From contig JAFMOC010000095.1 of NCBI GenBank assembly GCA_019802505.1, positions 1,110,001-1,174,000 of the forward strand: a stretch of DNA of 64,000 nt. Reading direction: 5' to 3'. Position 1 is the first letter of the stretch. The number at the start of each line of letters is the position of its first letter. The position numbers and the translations under genes were made by a program. The notes under the pieces were generated by a model, which was not told the DNA's origin, did no database searches, and was given only the letters and a program-made list of their open reading frames with translations. This document shows, one piece after another, positions 46,995 through 58,399 of this stretch. This DNA comes from Corydoras sp. C115 (Eukaryota; Chordata; Actinopteri; Siluriformes; Callichthyidae).

Positions 46995-47090
46995 ATACTT
47001 GCCCAACTCTGAAATGTTCTCCCCTGGATGGGCATGGGGAACCGCAACCCTAGTAGAGGATCCAGCTGAAGATAATGAATGGATGAAGGA
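46995..47090 (+). repeat. V-SINE 3' fragment
   Basis: CTGAAATGTTCTCCCCTGG to GATAATGAATGGATG. Confidence 0.88.
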
Positions 47091-47925
47091 ATATTTACGA
47101 TGAAAGGTACCTTGCATTTACCCATGGATCCAGTATGTTACACTGCAAACACGTAAAATACAAACGTATACGAAAAAAATCGTCCAGCTCCTAGAATCTC
47201 TCGCCTTCACATCAGTCAGCGTGAGTCATGGACTGATGATTCTAGCTTTTTGGTTTGTGATCCCGTGTTTGCTGGCGCGCCACCAGAGATGCAGCCCCGT
47301 TGTCAATGCCGATTCTATTACATCGCCTCTGATCTGCAATATCCACACATCACCCCGACATTGATCTAGTGCGGCAGACTCAGGCTTCCATCACAATTTT
47401 CTTCCCACTTAAAGCTGAAAAGGGAGCTTATTTGACTGGCTGAAAATACTCCCCACACACACTGCCTCGCTTCCTTTTGTCAGTGTCATCAGACTATCGG
47501 CTTTCGGAAAGATAACAAAGTGTCTTCTTTCCATGACTTCTTGCCTCTTCCGTGCCACCGAAGGGCAGCGGGAGGTCGATCGGTGGGATCTGCAAGAAAT
47601 GAACCAGCCTGCACTCCCGAATGGGGATCGGGTTCTCCTGACGGCTGGCTTTTGGGATAGATCCGGTGCTGAGAATGCTGGCCCACGAGGAAAATAGGAT
47701 ACTTACTTACAGCAAACAGATTTCCCTTTCCTTAAGGACTGTAGAGTGTTTTTCTGTAAACAAACTGCAACCTGAGCTGTATATGTTGTCAAAACCGCCC
47801 GTTCCTGCAGATTCCTTTTTTGTAATATCAGGAAGATTAGACCTTTCTTGACTGAACATGCTACCCATCAGCTTGATTATTGTAATGCGTTGCTTCCCGG
47901 TATCCCTGCTGCCACGATCAGACCC
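47091..47925. other. about 0.8 kb single-copy-looking region, strongest conserved-DNA candidate
   Basis: Complex, GC-balanced sequence with no repeat match in the window. It contains the palindrome TGGCGCGCCA near 47273. A short plus-strand frame from about 47237 (MILAFWFVIPCLLARHQ) looks superficially like a signal peptide but stops after 42 codons. A 65-codon minus-strand frame (47489-47686) is unrecognised. Confidence 0.4.
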
Positions 47926-47927
47926 AT

Positions 47928-48232
47928 CTATCCATCCATTATCTTCCGCTTTATCCTCTACTAGGGTCGGGCGCTGGGCAGATACACCCAGGACAGGGCA
48001 CCAATCTATCACTGGACACACTCACTCACACAGACACACTCTATATGGGGCGATTTGGAGAATTCAATTGACTTGATCCATGTTTTTGGACTGTGGGAGG
48101 AAATCGGAGAACCCGGAGGAAACCCACGAGGACATGGGGAGGACATGGAAACTCCACCCAGATTGGGATTCGAACTAGGAATCCCTAGTGCTGAGAGGAG
48201 AACATGCCAACCACTAAGCCACCGTGCTGCCC
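47928..48232 (-). repeat. V-SINE, 3' domain shortened
   Basis: CTAGGGTCGGGCGCTGGG shows deletion of the CCCATGCCCATCCAGGGG block. The head is intact (CCACCGTGCTGCCC). Confidence 0.91.
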
Positions 48233-48535
48233 TCTCTCTCCATTGGCTCCCTGTAGCTGCTGCATTCAGTACAAGTCACTGACTCTGACCTACAGGACAA
48301 TCTCTGGATCTGCCCCCTCTTACCTTCACTCTATCTTTTCAAAATCCACTCCGACTCGTTCACTTCGCTCCAGTGATGATTGCCGCCTGGTGGTTCCACC
48401 TCACTGAGGAGCTGATTCTCACTCAGTGGCGTTCACCACTGCAAAATGGTGGAACCATCTTCTCAACTCTGTCCGTAAGGCGGAATCACTAAGCAGTTTT
48501 AAGAAACTACTGAAGATTCGGGTTTTCGGCACTAA
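48233..48535 (+). pseudogene. L2-like LINE ORF2 C-terminal fragment
   Basis: The best-preserved LINE piece here. Conceptual translation in shifting frames gives LHWLPV-type sequence, then SGSAPSYLHSIFSKSTPTR and RSSDDCRLVVPP. It continues TTAKWWNHLLNSVRKAESLS with SFKKLLK. This order is the C-terminal tail of L2/CR1-like ORF2. The fragment is flanked by V-SINEs on both sides and 5'-truncated. Confidence 0.83.
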
Positions 48536-48539
48536 TGTA

Positions 48540-48857
48540 CACGGAGGGGGGGGGTTTCCCCACGCCCATCCAGGGGAGAACGTTTCGGGCGCTGGGCAGA
48601 TACACCCAGGACAGGGTGCCAATCTATCGATGGACACACACTGACTCACACAAACACACTCTATATGGGGCAATTTGGAGAACTCAATTGACTTGATCCA
48701 TGTTTTTGGACTGTGGGAGGAAACCTGAGAACCCGGAGGAAACCCAAGTGGACACGGGGAGAACATGGAAACTCCACCCAGATTGGGATTCGAACTGGGA
48801 ATCCCTAGCGCTGAGAGTAGAACATGCTAACCACTAAGCCACCGTGCCGCCCTGAGT
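48540..48857 (-). repeat. V-SINE, tail-truncated
   Basis: Begins at the GGGGGGGGTTTCCCC block and runs to CTAAGCCACCGTGCCGCCC. Confidence 0.92.
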
Positions 48858-48906
48858 TTCTACGTTTCCCTTAAAAAGACAGATCTTCAAGGCAGTCAGA
48901 AGCGTT

Positions 48907-49290
48907 TCAGAAGATAAATTGTCAACTTTGAAGGTCAAAATTGTATTCCTTTCTTCCGACAAGGATTCAGTCTTTTATCCCGTGGCCTTAACATGTGTGA
49001 CACACTCTATATGGGGCAATTTAGAGCATTCAGTTGACCTTGAATATATGTTTTCGGAAAGAGGAAACCGGAGAACCCGGAAGATACCCACATGGACACA
49101 GGGAGAACATGGAAACCACCCAGATTGGAATTTGAATCCCTAGCGCAGAGAGGAGAACATGCTAACCACTAAGCCACCATGCAATGCAGGTTGTGACAAG
49201 ATAAATTGTCAACTTTGAAGGTCATGATTTTATTCAGAGAATTCAAGGATTCAATCTTTTATCCTGTGGCCTTAACATGTGACAGTGCCA
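48907..49290 (-). repeat. V-SINE piece between two copies of a 95-bp unique segment
   Basis: GATAAATTGTCAACTTTGAAGG to TGGCCTTAACATGTG occurs at about 48915-48995 and 49199-49281 in direct orientation. A headed but tail-less V-SINE (49000-49186) lies between. This marks a local tandem duplication. Confidence 0.85.
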
Positions 49291-49331
49291 GCAAGCAGCG
49301 ATATCTTAAACAAAGTTTAAAAATCTATTTT

Positions 49332-50142
49332 ATTCATTCATTCATTACCTTCTGCGTAATCCTCTACTAAGGTTGGGGAGGGGAGAACGTTTCGAGCGCT
49401 GGGCATTTATCACTTGGCACACTCACTCACATAGAAATAAACTATATGGGGCAATTTAAAGCGAGCATTCATTCATTTATTCATTAATTCATTATCTTCC
49501 ACATAATCCTCTACTAGGGTCACTGGGGGTGGGGGTGGGGGGGTTTGCCCATGCCCATTCAGGGGAGAACGTTTTTGGTGCTGGGCAGATAGAAAGTTTT
49601 GCATTTTGGTTTCTGTATAATTCATTTATTCATCCATCTATTATCTTCCGCTTTATCCTATATTAGGGTCGCGGGGGGGTTCCCCATGTCCATCCAGGGG
49701 AGAACGTTTCGGGCGCTGGGCAGATACACCCAGGACAGGGTGCCAATGTATCGCTAGGCACACTCACACACACACTCACACACACCATATGGGGCAATTT
49801 AGAGCGAGCATTCATTCATTGATTCATTATCTTCCACTTTATTCTCTACTAGGGTCGGGGGGGGGTTCCCCATGCCCATTTAGGGGAGAACATTTCTGGT
49901 GCTGGGAAGATAAAAAGTTTTGCATTTGGGTTTCTGCATTATTAATTTATTCATTCATCCATTATCTTCCGCTTTATCCTCTACTAGGGTCATTGGGGGG
50001 TTCCCCATGCCCATCCAGGGGAGAACGTTTCAGGCGCTGGGTAGTTACACTCAGGACAGGGTGCCACTGTATCACTAGGCACACTTACACACACATTCAC
50101 ACACACTATATGGGGCAATTTAGAGCATTTGATTTAACTTAA
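49332..50142 (-). repeat. V-SINE-containing tandem duplication (about 340-bp unit)
   Basis: A 3' fragment at 49332-49460, then two copies of one unit (about 49461-49800 and 49801-50140). Each runs AGCGAGCATTCATTCAT, truncated V-SINE, AAAGTTTTGCATTTKGGTTTC, second truncated V-SINE. Confidence 0.85.
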
Positions 50143-50500
50143 GGACGGCATGGTGGCTTAGTGTTCTCGTGGACTTTCTCTAAGCATGGTGGCTTAGTGT
50201 TCTCGTGTTCCCGGGAATCCCTAGCACGTTCTCCTCTCAGTGCTAGGGATTCCCGGTTCGAATCCCAATCTGGGTGGAGTTTCCATGTTCTCTCTGTGTC
50301 CGCGTGGGTTTCCTCCCACAGTCCAAAACACGGATGAAGATCATTTGAATGCTCTAAATTGCCCCATATAGAGTGTGTCTGTGTGTTTGTATGATTGTGT
50401 GTGTGCCCAGTGATAGATTGGCACCCTGTCCTGGGTGTATCTGCCCAGCGCCCGAAACGTTCTCCCCTGGATGGGCATGGGGAACCACAACCCAACCGAA
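50143..50500 (+). repeat. V-SINE with duplicated head segment
   Basis: GCATGGTGGCTTAGTGTTCTCGTG appears twice (50148 and 50183) before a normal B box (GGTTCGAATCCC) and core. Confidence 0.88.
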
Positions 50501-50633
50501 ACCTTGTACATCAGCATTTTCTAGATATTTGGTTCAGGCATTTAAATCATCGCCAATCCCATCACTCTAGATTTTATAAATATTTAGTTTCTTTTTCATG
50601 TTAAGGCGGTTTGAATAATACATTTAAAGTGGT

Positions 50634-50989
50634 ATGTACCAATCGGGGTGGCACGGTGGCTTTGTGGTTAGCATGTTCTCCTCTGAGCACTAGGGATTCC
50701 CGGTTCGAATCCCCATCTGGGTGGAGTTCCCATGTTCTCCCCGTGTCCCCGTGGGTTTCCTCCGTGTTCTATGGTCTCCTCCCACAGTCCAAAAACAATT
50801 GAATTCTCCAAATTGCCCCATATAGAGTGTGTCTGTGTGAGTGAGTGTGTGCCCAGCGATAGATTGACGTCCTGTCCTGGGTGTATCTGCCCAGCACCCG
50901 AAACGTTCTCCCTTGGATGGGCATGGGGAACCCCCCCACGACCCTAATATATAGGATAAAGCGGAAGATAATGGATGGATGTACCAATC
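50634..50989 (+). repeat. full-length V-SINE with 11-bp target-site duplication
   Basis: ATGTACCAATC at 50634-50644 and 50979-50989 flanks the element. Head GGGTGGCACGGTGGC, tail (GGAT)n. Confidence 0.93.
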
Positions 50990-51366
50990 ATAGGTTTTAA
51001 TAAAACACAGCCAGTAAAATAAAATCCAGCCAGAGACACACAGGTATTAACTCAAACCACTATCCTGTCCTATCCTGTCATGTGACTTTCAGTTCAGCAC
51101 TGTTGCTCACCTTCAACGGCTCTGTATCCCCTTTTTAGTGTAACCCCCACCGCTCCGTGTCTCGATGTGCTATATATAGTGTTCCACACTTAGTGATACA
51201 GAACCGAAATGTGTGGCAATTTGCTCTGACCGCACATCGCTGTAAGCACTGGACTCCCTTTGTCCTTAATATACACCAGGGTCAAGCCGACTAGACATCC
51301 ATCAAACTGCGAGTGATCTAAGAGTGAAGCAACACCTGAATATGACAGATAAGCAATAGTGTACTG

Positions 51367-51367
<1 letters not shown>
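50990..51367. other. single-copy-looking DNA, nothing recognised
   Basis: A TATA-like CTATATATAG occurs near 51171, but no gene follows. Confidence 0.4.

Positions 51368-51445
<78 letters not shown>
51368..51445. repeat. (TA)n array
   Basis: About 39 TA units just before the SINE2 satellite. Confidence 0.96.
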
Positions 51446-51449
<4 letters not shown>

Positions 51450-51467
51450 AACGTACATGTTAACACC

Positions 51468-53900
51468 GGTAACATTGGTAGCTCAGTGGTTAGAGTGTTG
51501 GGCTATCAATCTGAAGGTTGTGGGTTCCACTGAAGTTACCAATGTGGGTTCTTGAGCAAGGCCCTTAACCCTCATTGCTCCAAGGGAGCGGAGGAGAGGC
51601 GAGAGCCATTGCACATTGGGAGATTGATTACACCATAAACCATACCAGGTTCGCACCGTAGCATGGGTAATATTGGTAGCTCAGTGGTTAAAGTGTTGGG
51701 CTATCAATCTAAAGGTATTGGGTACCACTAAAGTTACCAATGTGGGTTCTTGACCTCAACCATCATTGCACCAGGGATGTGCATCAACCCTGCGTTCTGA
51801 CCCCAACCAAGCTGGGATACTTGTGATGGGTTCCGCAGATTATGGATCCACCAAAGGAGCATGTGTGTCCTTTATAACATGGCATGTCAGGGGGAGAGAG
51901 ATCTGGCAGCATGCTGTAGGAAGCAAACGCATGGCGATACCATCAGCTAACAGCATTGTGGTGGCATGTTGGTCTTGGGTGCGGGGAGAAGAGGCGGAGC
52001 CAACGCACATTGGGAGATTGATTACATGCCGTGATCCGGCTTTGCTGATGACGTGTGCATCTTTACAAGCTGTGACATCACATCGCGTGGGGAGAGAGAT
52101 TCCATTGACACCATACCATGTTCGCACCATAACATGGGTAACATTGGTAGCTTAGTGGTTAGAGGGCTAGCAATCTGAAGGTGTTGGGTTCCACTCAAGT
52201 TACCAATGTGGGTTCCTGATCAAGACTCTCAACCCTTATTGCTCTAGGGTGCTGTATCAACCCTCGGTTCTGACCCCAACCAAGCTGGGAAACTTGTGAT
52301 GGGTGCCGCAGTAATGCCTTTGGATTATGGATCCACCAAAGGGCATGTGCCTCCTTTATAACGGGGGACATGGCATGCCGTGGGGAGAAAGATCTGGCAA
52401 TAGGCTGCAGGAAGCAAAAGCATGGCGATACCATCAGCCAGCAGTGTTGTGGTGGCACTGGGTGCGGGGAGGTGAGGCGGCGCCAATGCACATTGGGAGA
52501 TTGATTACATGGCGCAATCTGGCTTTGCTGATGACGTGTGCAGCTTTATGAGCTGTGACATCACATGGCGTGGGGAGAGAGATTCCATGGACACCATACT
52601 AGGTTTGCACCGTAACATGGGTAACATTGGTAGCTTAGTGGTTAAAGTGTTGGGCTAGCAATCTGAAGGTTGTGGTTTCCACTGAAGTTACCAATGTGGG
52701 TTCTTGAGCAAGACTCTCAACCCTCATTGCTCTAATCCTCTTACTTACCTCTTACTTACCTGTATCAACCCTGGGTTCTGACCCCAACCAAGCTGAGATA
52801 CTTGTGATGGGTGCCACAGTAATGCCTTGGATTATGGATCCACCAAAAGAACATGGCATGTCGTGGGGAGAGAGATCTGGCAACAGGCTGCAGGAAGCAG
52901 CCAGCAGTGTTGTGGTGGCATGTTAGCGCTGGGTACGGGGAGGAGAGGCGGTGCCAATGCACATTGGGAGATTGATTACATGGCGCAATCCGTGTGCAGC
53001 TTTACAAGCCATGACATCACATGGCGTGGGGACAGAGATTCCATGGACACCATACCAGGTTCACACTGTAACATGGGTAATGTTGGTAGCTCAGTGGTTG
53101 GGCTATCAATCTGAATGTTGTGGGTTCCACTAAAGTTACCAATGTAGGTTCTTGAGCAAGATCCTCAACACTTATTGCTCCAGGGACATGCATCAACCCT
53201 GCGTTCTGACCCCAACCAAGTTGAGATACTTGTAAGTCGCTTTGGATAAAAGCATGAGGGCACATCACATGGCATGGGGAGAGAGGGTCCATGGAGCCGG
53301 ACAGAAGCGGGACATTCGGCAAGCGACACCATACCACAGCTCGTACAACTGGTAACAAGGTTTTGGGCTCTCAATCTGAAGGTTGTGGGTTCCACTGAAG
53401 TTACCAATGTAGGTTCTTAAGCAAGACTCTCAACCCTCATTGCTCCAGGGGTGCCCTACGTTCTGCCCCTAACCGAGTAGGGATACTGAGTTTGTAAGAC
53501 GCATTGGATGAAAGCATCTTCTGAATGAACAAACACTAGAAAAATTTGCGCATGGGTACCGCGGTAATGCCTCTGGATTATGGATCCACCAAAGGAGCAT
53601 GTGCGTCCTTTATAACCGAGAACATGGCATGCCGTGGGGAGAGAGATCTGGCAACATGCTGCAGGAAGCAAACGCATGGCGATACCATCAGTCCGCAGTG
53701 TTGTGGAGTGGTGACACTAGTGGGGGAGCCTATGCGCTGATCAGGGGGGATTGATTAGCACCGGTAACATGGGTAACATTGGTAACTCAGTGGTTAGAGT
53801 GTTGGGTTATCAATTTAAAGGTTGTGGGTTCCGCAGAAGGTACCAATGTGGGTTCTTGAGCAAGATTCTTAGGATACTTGTAAGTCGCTTTGGATAAGAG
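51468..53900 (+). repeat. satellite of about 470-bp monomers containing a B-box-deleted SINE2
   Basis: Monomers start at TAACATTGGTAGCTCAGTGG-type sequence near 51468 (partial), 51668, 52138, 52620, 53075, 53345 (partial) and 53773. Each carries SINE2, then GATTATGGATCCACCAAAGG, GGAGAGAGATCTGGCA, AGATTGATTACATG and TGTGACATCACATGGCG. In every monomer GGGTTC joins CACTRAAG directly, where dispersed copies read GGGTTCAAATCCCAGGTCCA. The B box is thus uniformly lost. Confidence 0.9.
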
Positions 53901-54098
53901 TGTCTGCAGCTTTATAAGCTGTGACATCACATGACGCGAAGAGAGAGATTCCATTGAGCCAGACAGGAGCGAGACCATACCACAGCTCGTACAGGTAACA
54001 CCAATGAAGTTACCAATGTGGGTTCTAGAGCAAGACTCTCAATCCTTACTTCTCCAGGGGGCTGGATCAACCCTACGTTTTGACCCCAACCAAGTTGG

Positions 54099-54650
54099 GA
54101 TACCTCCATGTTCTCCGGTTTCCTCCCACAGTCCAAAAACATGAATTCAAGGTAAATTCATTCATTCATTCATTCATTCATTATCTCCCGCTTTATCCTC
54201 TATTAGGGTCGCGGTGGGGTTCCCCATGCCCATCCAGGGGAGAACGTCTCGGGCGCTGGGCAGATACACCCAGGACAGGGCGCCAATCCATCGCTGGGTA
54301 CACTCACTCACTCAAACACACTCTATATGGGGCAATTTAGGGAACTCAATTAACTTGATCCATGTTTTTGGACTGTGGGAGGAAACCGGAGAACCCGGAG
54401 GAAACCCACGCGGACACGGGGAGAACATGGAAACTCCACCCAGATGGGGATTCGAACCGGGAATCCCTAGCGCTGAGAGGCGAACGTGCTAACCACTAAG
54501 CCACCGTGCCGCCTCAAGGTAAATTGAATACTCTTAATTGCCCCATATAGAGTGTTTGTGTTCCAGGGGAGAAACGTTCTCCCCTGGATGGCCATGGTGA
54601 ACCCCTCTACGACTGTAATAGAGGAAAAAGTGGAAGATAATGAATGAATT
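54099..54650 (+). repeat. V-SINE interrupted by a younger V-SINE
   Basis: Host SINE pieces lie at 54099-54158 and 54526-54650 (+). The insert (54159-54513, minus) is flanked by TCAAGGTAAATT at 54147-54158 and 54514-54525, a 12-bp target-site duplication. The host's 3' piece contains a short palindrome CCAGGGGAGAAACGTTCTCCCCTGG near 54563-54587. Confidence 0.94.
54159..54513 (-). repeat. full-length V-SINE, close to consensus
   Basis: (ATTC)n tail to GCCACCGTGCCGCC. Intact B box (GGATTCGAACCGGG region on the plus strand) and core. It is the inserted partner of the nested pair and looks young. Confidence 0.95.
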
Positions 54651-55195
54651 TCTAAGATAAGATGTATATGTAAAAAACTTTATTTACGAGTAAATAAAAC
54701 AATATACCATTAATAAAATTGTGGAAACTCATAACACAGAGATAATAACAATAATGCAATTTCAAAGTGGACGGCATGGTGGCTTAGTGGTTAGCACGTT
54801 CTCTAAGCACTGGGGATCCAGGTTCGAATCCCAATCTGGATGGTTCCATGTCCTCCCCGTGTCCGCGTGGGTTTCCTCCGGGTTCTCCGGTTCCCTCCCA
54901 CAGTCCAAAAACATGGATTCAAGGTAAAACTCTTAATTGCCCCATATAGAGTGTGTCTGTGTGAGTGAGTGTGTGCCCAGTGATAGATTGCCGCCTTGTC
55001 CTGGTGTATGGATGTATTTGCCCAGCACCAGAAACGTTCTCCCCTGGATGGGCATGGGGAACCCACCACGACTCTAATAGAGGATAAAGCGGAAGATAAT
55101 GAATGAATGAATTTCTAAGATACGAAGATGTACAGTATATGTAAAGACTTTAGTTATGAGTTAATAATTAAAACTCAGTGGTATACAATACCCAA
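54640..55195 (+). repeat. V-SINE between duplicated flanks
   Basis: The V-SINE at 54771-55112 has a shortened head. GAATGAATTTCTAAGATA followed by an A/T-rich stretch ending GAGTTAATAA-like occurs at about 54643-54705 and again at 55103-55172. Tail plus flank were therefore duplicated together. Confidence 0.82.
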
Positions 55196-55733
55196 TGGTA
55201 TCTGCGTTTCGGCACCTGCTGCGCTACCCCAAAAATACCTACCTATCTGCGATACAGCACTTATTTATACTGCTGCATAATACGATGTTTTCATAGCCAT
55301 AACACAGTTATTGACAGGTGGATTCATTCACACGGAGTCTTAAAGAAGGCCTGGGTATGAAATGCACCCCCCCCCCACCCCGCCGCTGAGATTGACTAAT
55401 CAGTCACTAAACAAGCCCGGATCATTCACACAAAGGAAGCAGTCACCTCTGCAAGCTCTGCTTTCTGCTTTTCTCCACTCTTTCATCCTTCAACCTTGAC
55501 TGTCTAGAATGGATGAGAGTTGAAGGCAGCCGGTTTGGTTTCTGGCGAAAGGCATTATCACAGCCTCTTTGCTTATTGTCCTGAAAAATTATAGAATTAA
55601 TTTATAAAAAATTAAAAAATTCATTTCATCAAAATGGCATTCGTGTTGTACTGTAGACCCCAACGCAGGGGACGTTTGGAAAAAGGAAAGAGCTCTCATC
55701 ACCACATTTGGTACTCAGGGTGCAAAACAGACC
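55196..55733. other. single-copy-looking DNA, candidate conserved segment
   Basis: 55385-55585 is complex sequence with no repeat match (TGACTAATCAGTCA near 55394 is a perfect palindrome). No exon recognised. Confidence 0.4.
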
Positions 55734-56101
55734 ATGAGACAATTCTATCCATCCATCCATTATCTTCCACTCTATCCAATATTAGGGTCATGGGGGGGGG
55801 TTCCCCATGCCCATCCAGGGGAGAACGTTTCGGGCGCTGGGCAGAAACACCCTGGACAAGACTATCGCTGGGCACACTCACTCACACAGACACACTCTAT
55901 ATGGGGCAATTTGGAAAACTCAATTGACTTGATCCATGTTTTTGGACTGTGGGAGGAAACCAGAGAACCCGGAGGAAACACACGCGGACATGGGGAGAAC
56001 ATGGAAAGTTCACCCAGATGGGGATTCGAACCGGGAATCCCTAGTACTGAGAGGAGAACATGCTAACCACTAAGCCACCGTGCCGCCCAATGAGACAATT
56101 C
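55734..56101 (-). repeat. full-length V-SINE with 12-bp target-site duplication
   Basis: ATGAGACAATTC at 55734-55745 and 56090-56101 flanks a complete element (head GCCACCGTGCCGCCC). Confidence 0.95.
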
Positions 56102-56240
56102 AAATACATTTAAATATGAACTGGAAAGGGAGGATTTGATGATTCAACCCTAAGGGACCCTAAGCCATTTCTATTAGCGGTAGAATTTTTTTTTTTTTTA
56201 TTAATTTAATAAAATGAAATGTAGCAGCATTATATAGCTC

Positions 56241-57710
56241 CAATCTCTGTGACAATCTGTGATGATCCCGGTTTTAAAGGACGCACATGTTCATTAGTCG
56301 GAGCCCCATCAGATGCATTAATTAAGCATAATTAAAGCCCATTACTGACAACTCCAACTTCTCACGCCACCACAATGCTGTGTCAACTGTCTCTCTCGTC
56401 CGGTTGGGTTGATGCAATCTCTCGCTCTGCATCATGTGATGGTCCCGGTTTTAAAGGGCGGACACGTTCATTAGTCAGAGCTGTGTCAGGTGCATTAATT
56501 AAGCATTAATTACTGACGACTCCAAATTCTCCCCTCGCCACACTGCAGTGTCAACTGTCTCTCTCGTCCGGTTGGGTCGATGCAATCGCTCTCTCTGCAT
56601 CCTGTGATGTCCCGGTTTTAAAGGGCGCACACGTTCATTAGTCGGAGCTGTGTCAGGTGCATTAATTAAGCATTAATTACTGACGACTCCTCCTTCTCCC
56701 CCCGCCACACTGCAGTGTCAACTGTCTCTCCCGTCCGGTTGGGTCGATGCAATCTCTCTCTCTCTGCATCATGTGATGGTCCCGGATTTAAAGGGCGCAC
56801 ACGTTCATTAGTCGGGACTGTGTCAGGCGCATTAATTAAGCATAATTAAAGCCCATCACTGACGACTCCACCTCTCCCCTTGCCACACTGCCGTGTCATC
56901 AGTCTCTCACGTCCGGTTGGGTCAATCAATGCAATCTCTCTCTCTGCATCATGTGATGGTCCCGGTTTTAAAGGGTGCACACGTTCATTAGTCGGAGCTG
57001 TGTCAGGTGCATTAATTAAGCATAATTAAAGCCCTTTACTGACAACTCCACCTTCTCCCCCGCCACAGACACGTTGCTCTAGTTTAATTGTACTTAAATG
57101 TATAATATGCAGTCATCGAAGTCACTCGTTCATTAGTCGGAGCTGTGTCACGTGCATTAATTAAGCATTATTAAAGCCCATTACTAACAACTCCACCTTC
57201 TCCCCTCGTCACATTGTAGTGTCAACAGTCTCTCTCGTCCGGTTGGGTCGATGCAATCTCTCTCTCTCTGCATCATGTGATGGTCCCGGTTTTAAAGGGC
57301 GCACACGTTCATTAGTCATGTCAGGTACATTAATTAGACATAATAAAAGCCCATTACTGATGACTCCACCTTTTCCCGCCACCACACTGCACATTCGTTA
57401 GTCGGAGCTGTGTCAGGTGCATTACTTAAGCATTAATTACTGACGACTCCGCCTTCTCCCCTCGCCACACTGCTGTGTCAACTGTCTCTCTCGTCCGGTT
57501 GTGTCGATGCAATCTCTCTCTCTGCATCATGTGATGGTCCCAGTTTTAAAGGGTGCACATGTTCATTAGTCGGAGCTGTGTCAGGTGCATTAATTAAGCA
57601 CAATTAAAGCCCTTTACTGACAACTCCACCTTCTCCCCCGCCACAGACACGTTTAAACAGACTAGTTTAATTGTACCTGTATAATATGCAGTTATCGATA
57701 AACTTTCATA
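56241..57710. repeat. satellite of about 175-bp units with TAATTA cores
   Basis: Eight to nine units; the CCCGGTTTTAAAGGG landmark lies near 56266, 56444, 56611, 56781, 56961, 57284 and 57540. Each unit contains TTCATTAGTCGGAGCTGTGT, GCATTAATTAAGCATAATTA, CCCGCCACACTGC and CTGTCTCTCTCGTCCGGTTG. Units near 57060 and 57650 share a distinct terminal block (GTTTAATTGTAC, TATAATATGCAGT), which shows a higher-order duplication. Confidence 0.92.
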
Positions 57711-58085
57711 ATTTCTAACCCGCTACTAGCAACCAATGGATCTATATGTATATAAAAATACCAACTGCTGCAGGTTAAATTTTTTTGGACAGTGTTCCTA
57801 TGATGGGACTTCAATTTCAACGCGCTCACCGATATGAATCTCCAACCTCGTAATTACATTTGGGTTTATTTGGGCTCAGCAAGAACCTACTGCGCTGCCT
57901 TTATCAATGGAGCAATAAAGCTCTGCCACAGAGAGCAATGGTCCTCACACAGCTGACAACCAAAAAAAAAATGCCAAGGATTTCAATGCTGTTACCAAGA
58001 TGGGTTTCTTTCATCAACGTGTACATTCCCCTTTCTCAAGTTTTAACGCCCTGGATAAATAAAGGATTGAATGAGTGAATGTGAG
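57711..58085. other. unrecognised, possibly LINE 3' UTR
   Basis: Lies between the satellite and a LINE ORF2 fragment. It contains GGATAAATAAAGGATTGAATG near 58053. No host gene seen. Confidence 0.4.
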
Positions 58086-58345
58086 TCAAGAACATTGGTG
58101 CACCAGCATCAACATATGGCATGGAAGCTGCTCTGCTGCAGACAGTAAAGCTCTGCAGAGGGTGGTGTAGGCTGCACAGAGGACTGTTGGAGTCAGCCTC
58201 CACACCACCATGGACATCTACACCTCCAGATGCAGGAAAAGGGCCTCCTGCCTCATGAAGGACCCCATTCACCACACTCCCAGCACACTCACATTTAGTC
58301 CCGCTCCCCTCGGACAAGACAACAAGACAGAAACAGCTTCATACT
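58086..58345 (+). pseudogene. non-LTR retrotransposon ORF2 C-terminal fragment
   Basis: Conceptual peptide with DIYTSRCRKRASCLMKDP (from 58213), then serine/proline-rich sequence. A YTSRC...KD-H pattern is the C-terminal signature of fish LINE ORF2 (the Rex1/L2/CR1-like group). The upstream DNA (CTGCTGCAGACAGTAAAGCTC) fits the same reading with frame breaks. It is a second LINE type, distinct from the SYLHSIF fragments. Confidence 0.7.
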
Positions 58346-58399
58346 GGAAGACACTCTTGATAAACACTGTATCACTACAACACTTTCCAACAGACACTA

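Noticed and set aside
47237..47365. Short frame with a signal-peptide-like start
   Set aside because: Only 42 codons before a stop, no homology recognised and no splice context.
58210..58345. Host gene exon
   Set aside because: The peptide matches the C-terminal pattern of non-LTR retrotransposon ORF2, so it is a LINE fragment.
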